Source: Hymenobacter terricola
Lineage (GTDB): Bacteria > Bacteroidota > Bacteroidia > Cytophagales > Hymenobacteraceae
Length of the DNA stretch: 64,000 bases
Reading direction: 5' to 3'
Assembly (NCBI RefSeq): GCF_017921975.2
Contig: NZ_JAGEMO020000007.1
Coordinates: 62,001 to 126,000 of the forward strand
Positions 58,860 to 64,000 of this stretch are shown piece by piece. How positions within the stretch are numbered: the stretch's first letter is position 1; each line of letters starts with the position of its first letter. The notes beneath the pieces were generated by a model, which worked only from the letters and a program-made list of their open reading frames with translations, was not told the origin of the DNA and ran no database searches. A program made the position numbers and the translations under genes.

Positions 58860-59444
58860 TTACGGCTGGGCCAGCCGAAAGGTAAGCGTCAGCTCATACT
58901 CCGCGGGGACGGCGCGGGTGCCCAGTTTGGCCGGAATCCACTCGTCGGGAATGGTATGGGCAATGCGCAGGGCTTCCTGGTCGCAGCCGGCCCCGATGCC
59001 GCGCAACACCCGGTGGGCGCTGGCCCGGCCCAGCGTGTCGATGGCAAACCCCACCGTGACCTGGCCCTGCACGTTGCGGTCCTGCGCCTGCTGCGGGTAT
59101 TGCAGCTGTGTGGTGTAGGCGGCCAGCGCGGCTTCGCCGCCAATAAACAGCGGCGGGCGGTCCACTATGCGGCGCGTCCACTGCCCGGGCATTGCTTCGA
59201 TGCTGTAGGTCATTTCGCCCACGGGCCGGTAGTAGAGCAGCTCCTTGGTGGTGTGGTCGTAGCGCTGCACCACAATTTGCTCTTTCGAGCGCGTGATGCC
59301 GTAATACTCCCACGGGCCCACTTTGGTGCGATGGTCCAGCAGGCCGCTTTCCCATTTGGTGGTATGCATTTTCTGGGCATTGGCGGCCAGGGATAATGCG
59401 AGCAGCAGCCAAAATTGCCCAATAAAGTAGATAGTGTTTCTCAT
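58860..59444 (-). CDS. Exported TonB C-terminal domain protein
   Basis: 194 residues; signal peptide ending AANAQ. The last 85 residues are a TonB-C domain (PPLFIGGEAALAAYTTQLQYP, VQGQVTVGFAIDTLGRASAHRVLRGIGAGCDQEALRI ... ELTLTFRL) without an N-terminal membrane anchor. In Bacteroidota many such proteins are cell-envelope factors rather than TonB proper. Confidence 0.8.
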   Translation of the reverse strand: MRNTIYFIGQFWLLLALSLAANAQKMHTTKWESGLLDHRTKVGPWEYYGITRSKEQIVVQRYDHTTKELLYYRPVGEMTYSIEAMPGQWTRRIVDRPPLFIGGEAALAAYTTQLQYPQQAQDRNVQGQVTVGFAIDTLGRASAHRVLRGIGAGCDQEALRIAHTIPDEWIPAKLGTRAVPAEYELTLTFRLAQP

Positions 59445-59488
59445 ACGCAGGTGGGTTTGGTAGAATAGAATATTTACAAGTTTCGCAC

Positions 59489-59504
59489 CCCCAAACGTTT
59501 GGGG
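59489..59504. promoter_or_regulatory. 16-bp palindrome upstream of the TonB-C gene
   Basis: Perfect CCCCAAACGTTTGGGG, preceded on the minus strand by TACCTTTCG. It could be an operator at the transcription start of the TonB-C gene or the stem of a weak hairpin after the TPR gene stop. Confidence 0.35.
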
Positions 59505-59544
59505 ATACGAAAGGTAATAAATTGTTCGCTAAAATTCAGCTTTT

Positions 59545-60024
59545 CTATTCCAGCGGGTCGCGGTCCTCCAGCTGTTCGCGCAAACTGCGCTGCTGCTCGC
59601 GCAGGCCGGGCAATCCGGGACAAATTGCTGATATCCTTTCTAATACCTGAAGGGCACGGCGGTGCTCGCCCAGCTGCCTCAGGATATCGACCTGGCCCCA
59701 TAACGCCCCAAAATGGCGCGGTTCCCGGCGTAAAGTTTCCGCAATATCAGCCAACGAAGCCCGGTACTCGCCCCGCAGGTAAAGGGCCGTAGCGCGCTTA
59801 TTCCACCCCTCGGCGAGCTCCGGCTTTAATTGAATTATATCCGTAAAATATTTAATGGCTACACCATAGTCATCCATCTGCATGGCGCGTATTCCGGCCT
59901 CCAGCGCTTTGTCGAGGGCTACGTCGCCGGTAGCAAGCCACAGCTGCCAGATGCCGTTTTGCAGGGCTTCAATCTCGGCCGGTGCGGTTGCGGTGCGCAG
60001 TTGGGCAAACAGGTCATCAAGCAT
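59545..60024 (-). CDS. Tetratricopeptide repeat protein
   Basis: 159 residues, cytoplasmic. At least three TPR units: GIRAMQMDDYGVAIKYFTDIIQLKPELAEGWNKRATALYLRGEY..., then RASLADIAETLRREPRHFGALWGQVDILRQLGEHRRALQVLERI. An N-terminal helix pair precedes. A protein-protein interaction role is expected; partner unknown. Confidence 0.88.
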   Translation of the reverse strand: MLDDLFAQLRTATAPAEIEALQNGIWQLWLATGDVALDKALEAGIRAMQMDDYGVAIKYFTDIIQLKPELAEGWNKRATALYLRGEYRASLADIAETLRREPRHFGALWGQVDILRQLGEHRRALQVLERISAICPGLPGLREQQRSLREQLEDRDPLE

Positions 60025-60065
60025 TTTTCAGGGGCTAAAATGATTGACAAGGATTAGGTGCTTGG

Positions 60066-60133
60066 TGTCAGTTGTTAGTTGTCAGGCAGGCAGTTGTCAT
60101 CGCACCAACAACTAATAACTGATAACGAGCAAC
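60066..60133. repeat. Seven-base-periodic inverted repeat before metF end
   Basis: TGTCAGTTGTTAGTTGTCAG pairs with ACAACTAATAACTGATAAC. It ends within 10 nt of the metF stop (TTA, 60134-60136) on the minus strand. Confidence 0.72.
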
Positions 60134-61090
60134 TTAAAATAGCTCCTTGGCCACGCGCCGGATGCTTTCCGACTTGCCCATGGAGTAGTAGTGCAGGCAG
60201 GGCACGCCGTGGGCCATCAGCTCGCGGCTCTGGTTGAGGCACCACTCGATGCCCACGGCGCGGGCGGCTTCGTTGTCGCGGCACTGGCCCACGGCTTCCA
60301 CCAGCAGCTCGGGCAGGTTGAGGTAGAAGGACCGGGGCAGCATGGTGAGCTGGGCCTTGGTGGTGAGCGGCTTGAGGCCCGGAATGATGGGCACGGTGAT
60401 GCCCGCCTCGCGGCACAGCCTTTCGAAACGAAAAAACTCTTCGTTGTCGAAGAACATCTGGGTCACGACGTACTCGGCGCCGCGGTCCACTTTGTGTTTC
60501 AGGTAGCGGATGTCGGCGTTGTAGTTGGGGGCTTCGAAGTGCTTTTCGGGGTAGCCGGCCGTGCCGATGCAGAAGTTGGTGGCCCAGGCTTCGTCCTGCT
60601 CCTCGTCCAGGTATTCGCCCTTGTTCAGGTTCGAAACCTGGCCGATGAGGTCGCAGGCGTAGGCGTGGCCGTCCGGCTCGGGCTTGAAGATGCCTTCCGA
60701 CTTGATGGGGTCGCCGCGCAGGGCCAGGATGGAATCGATGCCCAGAAAGTGCAGGTCAATCAGCGCGTTTTCGGTTTCCTCCTTCGTGAACCCCCCGCAG
60801 ATGAGGTGGGGCACGGTGTCCACGTCGAAGCGGTTTTTGATGGCCGCGCAAATGCCCACGGTGCCGGGCCGGCGGCGCACGGTTTTCTTCTCCAGCAAGC
60901 CGTTGGGGTGGTGGCGGTACACGTACTCTTCGCGGTGGTACGTCACGTCGATAAACGGCGGCTTAAACTCCATCAGCGGCTCAATATTGGAGAACAGCGT
61001 GTGGATGTTTTCGCCCTTTTTGGGCGGCAGCACTTCGAAGGAAAACAGGGTTTTGCCGTTGGCGCGACTGAGGTGGTCGGTAACTTTCAT
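60134..61090 (-). CDS. metF: 5,10-methylenetetrahydrofolate reductase
   Basis: 318 residues. FAD/NADH enzyme that makes methyl-THF for methionine synthase. Motifs: FSFEVLPPKKGENIH, DVTYHREEY, ALRGDPIKSEG, GTAGYPEKHFEAPN, YVVTQMFFDNEEFFRF and PIIPGLKPL. Short bacterial type without the regulatory domain. ATG 61090 is preferred over the frame extension through the palindrome (MARSYIPP). Next to metH, 100 bp downstream of its stop, same strand. Confidence 0.96.
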   Translation of the reverse strand: MKVTDHLSRANGKTLFSFEVLPPKKGENIHTLFSNIEPLMEFKPPFIDVTYHREEYVYRHHPNGLLEKKTVRRRPGTVGICAAIKNRFDVDTVPHLICGGFTKEETENALIDLHFLGIDSILALRGDPIKSEGIFKPEPDGHAYACDLIGQVSNLNKGEYLDEEQDEAWATNFCIGTAGYPEKHFEAPNYNADIRYLKHKVDRGAEYVVTQMFFDNEEFFRFERLCREAGITVPIIPGLKPLTTKAQLTMLPRSFYLNLPELLVEAVGQCRDNEAARAVGIEWCLNQSRELMAHGVPCLHYYSMGKSESIRRVAKELF

Positions 61091-61099
61091 TGGGGGGAT

Positions 61100-61191
61100 G
61101 TAGGAACGCGCCATAGCGCGTTTGGCAGCAAAGTAATTCTTGTGGGGCGCCGTTCAATGAACCTGTCGCCCGAACGCGCCATGGCGCGTTC

Positions 61192-61194
<3 letters not shown>
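61100..61194. repeat. GAACGCGCCATGGCGCGTTC pair 4
   Basis: GAACGCGCCATAGCGCGTTT at 61104-61123 and a perfect copy at 61172-61191. The outer CTA (61192-61194) is the metH stop TAG on the minus strand. The spacer of metH and metF is this pair. Confidence 0.92.

Positions 61195-64000
<2,806 letters not shown>

Overview
The window looks like chromosomal DNA of a GC-rich Cytophagales bacterium (Bacteroidota), most likely Hymenobacter or a close relative. The signs are: type IX secretion (T9SS) C-terminal sorting domains on several exported proteins, Bacteroidota -7 promoter elements (TAnnTTTG), a DPP-IV family peptidase, the N-terminal Cys domain common in Cytophagales lipoproteins, and a dense set of short intergenic inverted repeats. 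There are no rRNA or tRNA genes, no CRISPR array and no prophage. Both ends cut a gene: an outer-membrane barrel at the left and metH at the right.

Layout. 1-9.7 kb: barrel protein end, lipoprotein, DPP-IV peptidase, a broken pectate lyase, prmC/ribD divergent pair, free-Met-sulfoxide reductase, and a ygiB/ygiC-like lipoprotein plus ATP-grasp pair. 9.7-18 kb: phospholipid genes psd and cdsA around glutamate dehydrogenase, CPBP protease, dus, a histidine kinase and an AttH/CrtC-like lipoprotein. 18-22.9 kb: two paralogous Cys-domain proteins (one frameshifted), two exported proteins of unknown role and a small barrel. 23-30.6 kb: amino-acid permease, PAS kinase, a decayed gene, a T9SS cargo protein, a RAYT-type (REP-associated) transposase, LpxR and a DMT exporter. 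30.7-39 kb: hemA, then a molybdenum/formate set (FdhA-like oxidoreductase, small partner, FdhD, MOT1-like molybdate carrier) with a dicarboxylate symporter. 39-44 kb: large VCBS/T9SS surface protein, thioesterase and an apparently orphan cobalamin riboswitch. 44-51 kb: a leftward sugar-oxidation cluster (gluconate-dehydrogenase-like subunit 3, GMC oxidoreductase, GH1, cupin, SDR, DHA2 exporter). 51-64 kb: M20 peptidase, OFA-family MFS with a 47-residue small subunit, SDR, aquaporin, PA14-OmpA protein, several small envelope proteins, metF and metH.

The most unusual property is between the genes. Many spacers are filled by one inverted-repeat element, and its edge often supplies or directly abuts the stop codon of the neighbouring gene. 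At least six sequence families are present: GAACGCGCCATGGCGCGTTC pairs, GTCATGCTGAGC pairs, a GCGGACT pair, a CAGATTTAACGG pair, a CTCTCCCGCGGAGAG pair, and degenerate seven-base-periodic inverted repeats. Together with a RAYT transposase this resembles a REP/BIME system with an anchoring rule at gene ends. A perfect 42-nt-period array downstream of cdsA also looks like a tandem set of terminators. Several genes have a -7-like element exactly 4-5 nt before the start codon, which predicts leaderless mRNAs.
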